Below, one piece after another: positions 1 to 9,591 of a DNA stretch of 64,000 nucleotides. The notes under the pieces are model-generated. The model ran no database searches, was not told the origin of the DNA, and worked only from the letters and a program-made list of their open reading frames with translations. The DNA is taken from assembly GCA_027924585.1 (NCBI GenBank), contig BSBM01000007.1, positions 6,402,001 to 6,466,000 of the forward strand. Direction: 5' to 3'. How positions within the stretch are numbered: the first letter of the stretch is position 1; each line of letters opens with the position of its first letter. This DNA comes from Larix kaempferi (lineage: Eukaryota; Streptophyta; Pinopsida; Pinales; Pinaceae). The position numbers and the translations under genes were made by a program.

Positions 1-1269
1 GTAATTTCTTTGGTAAGTTCTTCATTCATTTCATTAGTTATTAGTCTGGGGAATAGACTAATTACTTCCAGAATTTCCGAAATTGGACATCCTTCAGGTT
101 CATTGAAAATTTTGTGAAAGTGGTCCACTCCTACTTTTGCCTTCTCTGTGAAGGACCTAACCAAATTGCCTTTCCCTGTTCTGATTTCATGTATTGGGTT
201 AGTGTTTTTTCGATGGGCTACAAATCTATGAAATAATTTAGTATTTTGGTCACCTTCTTTAAGCCAAAGAGCCCTACTCTTAAGTCTCTGCAATTGTTCC
301 TCTTTGAGCAGTGGTGAATCTTTTTCCTTTTCCAACTGTTTTAATTTTTCGATTTCCTCTAAGGTGAAAACTCCTTCCTAATTTTTGTTGTATAAATCCT
401 CAATTTTTTCTTCTACCTTCAGGAGCACCTCTTGGTGACGAAATTTGTGTTTTTTGTCCCAATATTTGGAATTTTTTTTCATCTGTCCCATATTGTCATG
501 AAATTGTTGCATATATGAGTGATTCGAAGCTTCCATCAAGGGATTCCATGCTTCTAGAATCAGGGTTTTATAATCCTCCTCACAAAACCATAAGGGATTG
601 AATTTAAAAGGGGATAGAGGTTTTTGCTTGGGAACCTATATTTTTAAACAAATTGGCCGATGGTCTGAGTTTCCTACTGTCTCAATTGTTGATTGCACTT
701 TCAGATGGTCATTGATTAGATTTTCGGATAGCATGAAATGATCAATATCTTAGAAATTTCCTGGTCTCCTCCACGTCTATTTTTCCAAGTAGGCTCCATC
801 TTTAATGGGGTAACATCCACCAATCCTTTTTGTTTGAAGAGGTATCCAAAGAAAGAGCTCAACGCATCACCTCTGGTGTTCTTGCCCCAAATCTCTCTAA
901 GGGAGAGGGTTAGATTTAGATCTCCTCCCAGAATTATGTTGGATTGGTTCAGGGCACCTGAGATGTCCAAGGTTTCCCAGAAATCTTTTCTATTGTAGAA
1001 ATGTTTAAGACTGTAAACCTTAAACATGTCTCCCTATCTTCCAGAAGGGTACCAAGGAAAGAGCCATATCGGGTTATTGAAATCATATTTATATTAGGGC
1101 TCCATGCCATTACGACACCACCTGAGTGCCCATCCACGTCAATGCTAGCCAAATTCCAATCCTTGATACATTCAATGACCACTTCCTTTTCTTTTTTCCC
1201 TTCCATCATAGTTTCTTGAAGCAACAAAACTGTAGGTTTCTAAATCCCTAACAACCTTTTAAGGGTGAT
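1..1269 (-). pseudogene. LINE-A ORF2 fragment: endonuclease domain and linker
   Basis: Decayed non-LTR retrotransposon ORF2 read leftwards. The right end (about 1227-716) holds an EEP/AP-type endonuclease. A LLQET motif follows a TAG stop near 1237, then GGVVMAWSP, then GGDLNLTLS near 930. The two halves lie in different frames (about 1227-949 and 1027-716), so at least one frameshift is present. Further left (about 715-1) the EN-RT linker is readable, including the plant LINE hallmark WLKEGDQNTKLFH (about 285-245) with a TAG stop near 380. The RT domain lies outside the window. The N-terminus is not here: it lies at 9591-9537, on the far side of the Ty3-type insertion. No activity is possible. 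Confidence 0.85.
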
Positions 1270-2005
1270 TGTTGACACAACAACTGTCGACAGGGGTTCA
1301 CTTCGCACTGTCGTCAACAAAGCATTGACCGAACTCCCTTACAAACCGGCCCAGAAAGGTTTTACCCTTTCCAGCAACACTCGTAGAGCGAGTGAGGTCT
1401 CACCTGAGATGCACAAGGGGGCTGCAGGAACCAATTTTCCGCAGTGGAGTTGAGGACATGCATTAACCACACGTTGCACTCACAGAAACCAGATATTATG
1501 TCTTCCGCACTATACTAACACTTCATCATTCGCATATTCATCAATTACAGAATCAACTTATAATAACCACTCACATCAACATGATCTAACTATTCACGAA
1601 TAATTACCGAACCCACACAACATTAAACATTAAACAACCATTCACATTCATCATTTCACAGAAACAAAGACGGAGATAGAACCATAATCGAACATCTTCA
1701 TGCATTCATTAAAACCTATGGAATAACCCTCGCAGAAACAGTCAATACATCATATCGCAGATACAAAACAGATCAACAACTGGATCAAAACTCGACAGAT
1801 CGATTACCCTATTCATCATTGATCTGGATTCCCTTAGGCTTACAATCATACTCCTATCTATAAAAAACTAAGTGGTTACAAAATGGTCCACATGACCCTT
1901 ATCTAGCTAAATACCTACTTCCGCGCTTCCGCGTTCTCCGCGAATGACCCTTTCTTCCACGGATTATCCCTTTCGCACTTTCTATGGAATAATCCTGTGC
2001 CAAAA
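1270..2005 (-). repeat. 3' LTR of gypsy-1
   Basis: Starts TGTTGACACA and ends near CCAAAA on the plus strand, where the partner LTR ends CCAACA. It aligns over its whole length with 8785-9536. In element orientation it is preceded by a short G-rich tract at 2006-2016, a candidate polypurine tract. Confidence 0.85.
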
Positions 2006-2016
2006 AGCCCCCAACA
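2006..2016 (-). other. Candidate polypurine tract of gypsy-1
   Basis: On the minus strand GTTGGGGGCT directly precedes the 3' LTR, the expected position of the plus-strand primer. It is short and not purely purine, so the call is tentative. Confidence 0.4.
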
Positions 2017-2138
2017 CAAACGTGTGGCTTTCCCTCGAGCCACCTCAGTTGGACACCTCTAGTACTGGTCTCGTCTATCACCGTGGTAAAACTTCTGAAG
2101 CTATTCTTGACATCTGAAGCTCGTTGTCATGTGCTTCT

Positions 2139-2222
2139 CGAACTCATCCTCCGGTCTCTTGAAACCTTGATCATCTACCTCGAACTAATCCTCTAGTCTC
2201 TTGAAACCTTGATCATCTACCT
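2139..2222. repeat. 42-bp tandem duplication
   Basis: Two adjacent 42-bp units share the core TCTTGAAACCTTGATCATCT. The period equals 14 codons. It lies in the otherwise unrecognisable 3' remnant of gypsy-1. Confidence 0.85.
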
Positions 2223-3061
2223 CGTCTACGCTTACGTGGGTGCTTCATTCTTGTTGTGACCTGGGGACAAGTGCATTGTCGTCGCTAAATTGTGAAACAA
2301 GCCAGCTGCTCTAGCACATCTGTTTCGCACGTTTGGTAGTCCACTGCTGCAGCTAGTGGGCCTCCGCCCTTGGTGTTTTGGTGGTCAAGGAAACCCCGAC
2401 CCTTCTAACTACTACCACACTCTTAGACATCTTGGTGAGACCTTGTCTCTGTTCCTCCCAAGTGTCTGCACTATTTCCTTCGCTGGTTGTTCATGCACGA
2501 TCGTCGTTCGTGCTCTCGGCGCACCTGGGGTGCTTCTGCTCGAAATGAATTGCACCATTGAAACTATATCACTTCCCTTTTATGTATCTTCCTTGGGCTT
2601 GTTCACCCAATGGCCTAACTCTCTACATCTATCTTATTGACTCGCATCATGCAACCCACTAATCCTCCTCTTCGGACTCTCTCTGCTTCGACTTGCGTTC
2701 TTCTATCCTTACCCTGGTATTTATGCTTGCTTCGTGACTCTTGCTCATCATTATGAAAAATATTATCCAAACCAGACGAATCTGTCATCATACCCCTCCG
2801 TCGTCTTCTGGTGATGCCGATTCGCAGTGATCATACTCGGATTTGACTCCTGCGTGCTAAAACGTGAGAAGAATCGATAAGCAACCTGGCTGGCCATGCT
2901 TCCCGCATGCTTTCCACTTTTTTCATCATTGTTTTTTTTTTTTAGTCTTTGATTTGCACTGCGACCACTTCCGCTGTGCAGTGGTGTCACGCTCTATTCG
3001 TGTTTTCGTAGTTATTGTTGTTGTCACCAATTCCTTCCAACTTCGTTTGTTTGGTGACATA
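2223..3061. other. 3' internal remnant of gypsy-1, no recognisable domain
   Basis: Between the truncated RT and the 3' LTR I see no RT catalytic motif, RNase H, HHCC or DD35E integrase signature in any frame. Several open frames exist but look like chance. It is either diverged pol or sequence left after a large internal deletion. Confidence 0.5.
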
Positions 3062-4140
3062 CTTCTCAAACTCATCCAGTAATGGTTCTCAAATTCCTGC
3101 GTCCAGCGTTCTCATAATCTCGATCTGTACTCTCTCTTTGTGCCTTGGATTCAACCGGTAGGGCCGCTGCTTGACTGGCTTTGCATCGAGTTTCAGGGGG
3201 ATCTTCATTTTGCCTAAGTACTCTGAAATTCCTTTCATCTCTTAGAATTTTGTTGGGAACAAATCCTAAAACTCGTGCAATAGATCAGTCATCTTCGCAA
3301 TGGTGAATCATCCCAATAGTCCCCAATGCTTGCAAACTTCGGGTTCTCCTCCGACCCAATGTCTACTTTCTTGATCTTCAGCGGTTATTGGAATTTGTCG
3401 GAAGGTATTTATTGTGCTTCGACACTGCGAATGCCTTCCGATTCTGGTACATGCGTAGCCCTCGAATCATCCTCATCATCCATCTCTCGTGTGATTTTAT
3501 AGCACTCCATCATAATTTCTGGTGTCGCAGTCCACCGAAGTTCTAATGGTTGCTATGTCAATACTACTTCAAATATCTTCTCACAGATCACTTTTAGCGC
3601 ACTATGGATGAAGGGGTTCTCATCTGAGAAACAAAACGTTTGGCTAAAGCCAAGTGTTAGCTACTCCCAAGAAGTCATTTCGCGTCGCAATTCTGCTGCG
3701 ACATACCAACTCCGCGGTACTTCATCCAATGTGTGAAGAAACACATGGACCCATTCTTCTTTTGCTCGTAATCCCCATTTGCTTTCTCACTCAACCAAAT
3801 GTGCCTTTGGGTCACTTCTTCCATCGAACTTCCTTCCACTATATCCTTCCGCATTGTTGAACCTAACCGTCATTAGGTGGTGACATAATGACCAGTTTGT
3901 GATATTGGACTTGTGCGCTGCCCACCAGCGCGCAGGAGTAGCCTTCAAGGCTTCCTCCAAGGCCAATAGACGTTATGGTTCCACCACTTTCTCCTCAAAC
4001 TCTGTGAGAAAGGTGCTCAAATTGGGAAACCCCTCATATGTTGGTAGTGTGCATTCCTCCGTGGCTACCCCTCGCAGTGACTGTGTGATCCGTGCACACC
4101 TTCTAAATGACACTTCATGCATCTAGTTCTGCCAATTCTC
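3062..4140 (-). pseudogene. gypsy-1 pol remnant: second gag-like segment and RT N-terminus
   Basis: Downstream of protease the minus strand reads a segment with TPARWWAAHK (3911-3934) followed by WVHVFLHTLDEVPRSWY. This is the Trp-rich capsid-like segment that some plant Ty3 polyproteins carry between protease and RT. A linker with IGDYWDD follows, then the RT entry: LFPTKF, EMKGI, and KPVKQRPYRLNP (about 3300-3095). The reading breaks off soon after a TGA where the family continues into RT. Stops and frame changes are scattered throughout. The RT active site is not present. Confidence 0.7.
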
Positions 4141-4233
4141 GAGCGCCTCATCCGAATTCGACGACACTGAAATGACATTGCACCAACCCTATTCTCCCTT
4201 TGTGGTAGGATTAATGTAATCCTTAGATATATT

Positions 4234-5083
4234 TTATATACTATCCCATCCCTCCGTAAATTCATCTCTCACTGGTTCAACATATCGATGCCCTTCCTCA
4301 GGATCCAAAGGTGCAATGACCCTCATCTCGTGATTCTCGAACGACATAGTCCGCTTCTTGAAGTTGATAACTACCAGATTATCAATTTCCCAATCGATCC
4401 CTAGCAGCATTGGGTAGGGACTGGTATTGTCCACGATTTCAATTACATCAAAATCTGCATAAGCCTTGATACCCTCAATCTCGACTGGAAGATGGTAAAC
4501 TCGACCAAGTGGAGTAACCTTACTATGATTTGTTAATCGGAGTTGTACTCGTGACCAGGCCAACTGCGGTTTCCCCATTGTCTCCCATGTCTGTTTGGTC
4601 AGAGTGTTGACATATGACCCCAGATCCAAGATAATTGAGTCGACATCAAATGCTCTGATTTGTGCCCACATTCGCATCTCTCTCCCTGTCTTCCTCTTGT
4701 GTATGCGATTGACCTTTTGTTCATGGTGTACACCCTCCCGTCGATTCAACAGATTGGATATATCCTCCAACGCGTCCTGATCCTTTTCCAAATCCAGACA
4801 AATTTTCAAGAAGGCTTTTAAGGTGTTAACCTTTCCCCGCGACTTCGTCTTGTTGAACGTTGGTGGCATATCATAGAAAACTTCTTCCTGAAGAGGTAAC
4901 TGCCTCCTCTGTCTCATCGCCTCCTGTGCTTTCAAAAAGACATCCCTTTCGACCTCCGCGTAAAAGATGACATGTTTCTGTGTTGTTGGTCGTATGGTAG
5001 CTCATGGCCCATTGGCTCCTATCATGACTCCTCCTCGTGTCACCACTCCAACAGTCACATGGTGTCTTCGAGCCTCCGTTGAT
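4234..5083 (-). pseudogene. gypsy-1 retropepsin region
   Basis: A minus-strand open stretch of 233 codons (4935-4234) holds the aspartic protease fold. The active-site loop reads IILDLGSYVN (about 4636-4607), with Leu between Asp and Gly where DSG or DTG is usual. Further on are VEIEGIKAYADFDVIEIV and YPMLLGIDWE, the flap and C-terminal parts typical of Ty3 retropepsins. Upstream (5083-4936) the gag-protease linker continues in another frame after a shift. It is interrupted from gag by the insertion at 5089-6468. The catalytic Asp is still present, but the polyprotein around it is broken. Confidence 0.75.
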
Positions 5084-5088
5084 ATCAT

Positions 5089-6468
5089 TTCTAATGTACC
5101 CTCCCATGGACCCAATTCAAGGAAGGGAACATGATGCCAATCTGTGGGGATTTTCCTAAAACTCAGCCCATTCATTAGATTCATACATATAAATTCAAGA
5201 GTGTGCAGATGTAAATTAAGAAAATAAGCACAGCGGAATTAAAACTCATCCACACACATATCATATGCATACAGCATATAAAAAACAGTCATCAATTTAA
5301 ACATTACAGAAGTAGATACATAGACAGAGAAACACTTATATTTATGGTGAAATGATCCCAAGCAACTAGCTATGCTGCTGCAACGTTCCACCCAACCATA
5401 GGTCTCTGCCCAGCCTATATTATTTCAGCACTCAGAGATCACCCCCGAGCTAGGCATGATTTCTACAAGGAAAATGGGACATTCAAGCTCAGGCACAGCC
5501 AAACCAACATTTCATCTAAGCCAAGCCAGTCCACTGCTGGGTTTATCAGGCTAAAGTTGAACCTTGGATGCTTGCACTCATACTCAAGCCAAAACAATGG
5601 ATACCCATCTCAACCCCAACATTCTCTTACACATAACAACTCAAAAACTGGGCATGGATACACATTTCCAGCAATGGGGTTTACCAACAGGATGGCCATG
5701 GGTTTTCCCCAAAACGTAGGCACACCAAAAACGAAGTTGTGAGAGGGAAAATCGACCATATGGAAGAAAACGATTTCTCACACAAATATACAAGCAATCA
5801 GTGAGCCAAAACAACCTCTATGGTCCCCAAATTGATTTCCCTTTCTTCCCCACTGTTATACAACACAAAAACGCCCTTCCTAGCTAGGAGAATGAAGGAA
5901 AACACAGGAAATCCATGGAGAAAAACACCCAGGTAGCTCCAAAATCGTGAGGGAGAGAAACTGCTTGATGGATAATGGATTGGGGAGAAATTCATGGCTC
6001 TTTTCTTGCCCAAAAAGCAAAACGCAATTTTCCATGCAGGGTGGCTTGCCCATACCCGAATTTGGACAGCCATACCTCCCATTCCCCAAGGCATTAACTG
6101 CCTCAACCAACTCTTGGAAGAAATCAATGGTTGGGTACAAAAGTCCACATGGGTAGTTGAGGGTTTTATGAGTTCTCTCATCGACACTTGGCTTGACTTG
6201 ATTGGCTCCAAGGGTTTGAATGTTTTCCCTCCCAATTCCTTGTAAAATCATGCCCCCATTTCTTGTTGCATTGCATAGCTAGTTGTGGGTATTTTATTAA
6301 GATGCATATTTATATGATGCTGAAATTCCAATGTGCTTAGCTAGCACGCAAACCATATGCATCAATAAATCGATGGCGGTACCTTGGGCTTGAGCTCCTC
6401 ACCATGATTTTATAACAATATTACATCATCTACATTTGAATGTAATGGGGTCAAGGTGGGGGCATTAC
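5089..6468. mobile_element. 1.38-kb insertion inside gypsy-1 gag, unclassified
   Basis: The gag reading frame stops making sense at 6474 and resumes at 5083, so the stretch between is an insertion. Both junctions carry ATCAT on the plus strand (5084-5088 and 6469-6473). The ends are imperfect inverted repeats: TAATGTACCCTCCCATGGAC near 5093 against the reverse complement of the tract before 6468. A 13-bp direct repeat, ATTACATCATCTA, lies at 6420-6432 and 6464-6476. No convincing protein is encoded. It could be a solo LTR or a non-autonomous DNA transposon. Confidence 0.6.
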
Positions 6469-8752
6469 ATCATCTATACAGCCGGTGGATTCTGATTTTG
6501 GTTTTCTGGAGGTAGTGGCGGATTCTTGGTCTACCACTTTGTGATGAGCTACGGATAGTCTTCAACGCCATGATCCATATCGCTACAATAAGTGAATTGT
6601 GGTGCTTGATTTGGGCAGTCCCTCTGATAGTGCCCTTGCTGCCCACAATTGTAGCATATAATTAGTCATCGTCCTCGTCCAGCAGCTCCTCCTCGTCCTG
6701 CGCCAACACCTCCACCTCCAAGGAATCCTCCTCTAGCCCCTCCACATGGTGGGCCATATGGTGTGTACTACGGTTTCCCATACTGCGGCTGTTGCGGTGG
6801 TCCATATGGTGGGTACTCCGGTGGCGGATACTATGGTTGACCATACTGTAGTTTCCCATACTATCCTTGATCATACTATTGCGGTTGGTGATTATATTGG
6901 ATCGACCATTGGTTATACTATTGTTGTTGCTGACCCGGTGCCTGTTCTTCTCCTACCATGAAATATGTGGCTGCAATCTTCTCATAGAGGCCATAAGCTC
7001 TGCAGTTGTTTTCATCATGGCCAACCGATTTACAGAACTTGCAATACAAGTTCTTTGGTTTCGACACCATCTTTTGCAGATAAACACACTCTTATGCTTG
7101 ATGGCCTCTCGTTTGGAAGATATGACACCAAGGTAGCCCTCCCTAACTGAGGGGATTTGGTGCAACGGATTGCAAATACTCTCGAAATTCTGGGAACTGA
7201 TCCTTGTGGTGTCCCTCTATCCTACATCTGATACACTAGACCTATTTGTGGGCCTCTTTCCCTTTCTTCATGTCTTGCAGTTGGATCGTCAAGTTTTCTA
7301 GCTGCGCTTGTATTCGATCCATACCCAACCCTGTTTCGCCGATTGGTGAAGCCTCCAACTTCATCGCAATCTCCAATGCTTCAGCCTGGGTCGCAACCTT
7401 CTGTTGCATTAGTGGTCCATGGATGTGTGGTACCATTCCTGCGATGAACCACTCCTTGTGTTACATATCATTTATCCCACAACTTAGCTTCGCTATCAGT
7501 GTTTTGTATCGCTGATCAAATTCCCATACCGGCTCATTTGGGTATTGCTTGATTTCTTTGAGCTCGGTGACATACTGCGATTCCGACTTTGGCTTCCTAA
7601 ATTCATCGATCATTCCTCCTTTGATCTGTGCCAACGAATTGGATAGTGTTCCCGTTGGAACCATTGTAAACTTCATGAACCAATCTAGCGCACGACCCCT
7701 AAGGGTCGTTGCTAGTTGTCCATTTTTAATATCCTCATCTTGGACCTGCTTCACGGTCCATACTACTTCGCACAGAAACCAAAACTGCTCGGGATCCTCG
7801 GTCCCATTCCCCTGGAAAGTGGGCATTTTTGTGTCGTCTACCATTCTAACGTTCCTACTGTTATTATTTACTGATGGACTACTCTTACCGTTGCACGTAG
7901 GACAACTTTGCAAATAGCTTGTGTTTCTTCCTGTAAAATTCTAGAAAGTGCGCGGGGTTGCAGGTATGTTGTAACTTACGATCTGTCCCTCTTTTGCTTC
8001 TGGGATATCCTGGTCACCGTCTTCATCGCAATAGGGTCGCTTTCTCCCTTGTGGCCTGTTTCATAGTCTTGTGTTCCAGTCCTCTCAGGAGACTCTCTCT
8101 CAGTCCTCCTCTTCTCCTCACGAAGTCGAAATATCACCCCACTCGTCAAGGTACCACACTCTTCATCAACTTCCCTTACAAACTCGTCGTCGCTCATGTC
8201 CATCTACCCCGCATCTTTCTATCAGATCTGCATTCACACGACACCTACAACCTCCGCACACTGATCTTTCTACTTGTCGGAAGTCATCCTCAAAATGTCC
8301 TTTTCATAGACAAGCATCTTAATCCACAGTTTTAGAAACAGCAAGAACCTTTCCCTTGGTCCCCTGAAGAAATTCCTTTCTGCGTCGCTATACGATTTGA
8401 TTGTGTCTATTGTGAACTCAATAATATATCCCTCTAGGATGCTATCCACCCAGAAATTGACAGCCCTTGATACTGTGTTGTCGACACGTTTCAATTGTCG
8501 AATCAGTTCTGGTGTCCAATGGGCAGGCTTAGTCTTTTGGAAATGGTGCTTCTAAAACGTTAGCTGCACTAACCACTCGTGCAGCAATACTGGGAATTCA
8601 CAAAAAAATATTTTGTGGATATCTGAATAAATGTACCTCTGTAACCAACTGCTTACCGTCTATCTGGGCTTTTGTTTTTCTCCTTCTACGAATTCTTCTG
8701 TATTTATGTCAAACCACTCTTGAATCTCTAGTTTCGTCGGGTGCCACAGCAT
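6469..8752 (-). pseudogene. gypsy-1 gag with three CCHC modules
   Basis: Gag starts near an ATG at 8752, about 15 bp inside the primer site; its N-terminal part is broken. From 7913 to 6474 one frame runs without a frameshift but with 14 stops. It contains the capsid segment (GTEDPEQFWFL, RGRALDWFMKF), a degenerate knuckle CIRCRIEGHHKDQF (last Cys replaced by Phe, 7235-7194), an intact CKFCKSVGHDENNC (7043-7002), a Gln/Tyr/Pro-rich stretch (6920-6745), an RGG-rich stretch, and an intact CYNCGQQGHYQRDC (6656-6615). Eleven of the 14 stops are TAG, mostly where Gln is expected. Zinc knuckles of this kind bind the element RNA. Confidence 0.82.
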
Positions 8753-8765
8753 ATCCTCTTCAGGG

Positions 8766-8782
8766 TCCCGACAACGGAACCA
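8766..8782 (-). other. Primer binding site of gypsy-1
   Basis: On the minus strand TGGTTCCGTTGTCGGGA begins two bases after the 5' LTR end, the expected place and TGG start for a tRNA primer site. It resembles the tRNA-Asp type used by many plant Ty3 elements but differs at several bases, so the tRNA is not assigned firmly. Confidence 0.6.
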
Positions 8783-8784
8783 TT

Positions 8785-9536
8785 TGTTGACACAGCGACT
8801 GTCAACAAGGGTTCACTTTGCACTGTCGTCAACAAAGCATCGAATGAACTCCCTTACACACCAACCCATAAAGGTTTTACCCTTTCCAGCAACACTCGCA
8901 AAGCAAGTGAGGTCTCACCCGAGATGCACAAGGGGGCTTTAGGAACCAAGTTTCCACATTGGAGTTGAGGACATGCATTAACCACACGTTGCACTCGCAG
9001 AAACCAAAGATTATGTCTTCCGCACTATACTAACACTTCATCATTCGCGTATTCATCAATTACAGAATCAACATATAATAACCATTCACATCAACATGAT
9101 CTAACTATTCACGAACAATTACTGAACCCACACAGCATTAAACATTAAACAACCATTCACATTCATCATCTCACAGAAACAAAGACAGAGATAGAACCAT
9201 AATCGAACATCTTCATGCATTCATTAAAACCTGTTGAATGAGTCTCGCAGAAACAGTCAATACATCATATCACGGATACAAAACAGATCAACAACTAGAT
9301 CAAAACTCGATAGATCGATTACCCTATTCATCACCGATCTGGATGCCCTTAGGATTACAATCATACTCCTATTTATACAAAACTAAGTTGTTACAAAATG
9401 GTCCATATGACCCTTATCTAACTAACTATCTACTTCCGCACTTATGCGTTCTTCGCGAATGACCCTTTCTTCCACAGATTATCCCTTTCGCAGCTATCAA
9501 CTTCCGCACTTTCTGTGAACTAATCCAGCGCCAACA
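8785..9536 (-). repeat. 5' LTR of gypsy-1
   Basis: Begins TGTTGACACA and ends CGCCAACA on the plus strand (TG...CA on both strands). It aligns with 1270-2005. The left edge abuts the primer site; the right edge abuts the start of LINE-A ORF2. Confidence 0.88.
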
Positions 9537-9591
9537 ATTATTTTTTTGGAGGCTGCCCCTACCCCCCTTACGTTGAGGAAGAGAATTTGCA
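9537..9591 (-). pseudogene. LINE-A ORF2 N-terminus, severed by gypsy-1
   Basis: The minus strand from an ATG near 9589 reads MQILFLNVRGVGAASKK, the usual opening of a plant LINE endonuclease (W/LNxRGxG), and then runs into the LTR. If the LTR element and one target copy are removed, the frame continues into the fragment at 1269. It begins a few bases after the ORF1 stop, as in other plant LINEs. Confidence 0.85.

Larger units (their letters stand above)
1270..9536 (-). mobile_element. Ty3-type LTR retrotransposon (gypsy-1), decayed, inserted in LINE-A
   Basis: Two similar ends of about 740 bp, both starting TGTTGACACA on the plus strand, bound 6.8 kb containing minus-strand gag, zinc knuckles, retropepsin and the first part of an RT. 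Element order on the minus strand is 5' LTR (9536-8785), primer site, gag, protease, second gag-like segment, RT N-terminus, remnant, 3' LTR (2005-1270). RT catalytic core, RNase H and integrase are absent. By eye the LTRs differ at roughly 8-10 % of sites, so the insertion is old. Flanks read ATAAT (right) and ATCAC (left) on the minus strand, a plausible but eroded 5-bp target duplication. It cannot be autonomous. Confidence 0.88.

Noticed and set aside
2356-2640. 94-codon open frame on the plus strand
   Set aside because: Lies antisense in the gypsy-1 remnant, has no domain or conserved motif, and its composition mirrors the minus-strand element.
5798-6251. Overlapping frames of 123-145 codons on the minus strand
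   Set aside because: Three frames on both strands are open over the same stretch, with low-complexity translation and no family resemblance.
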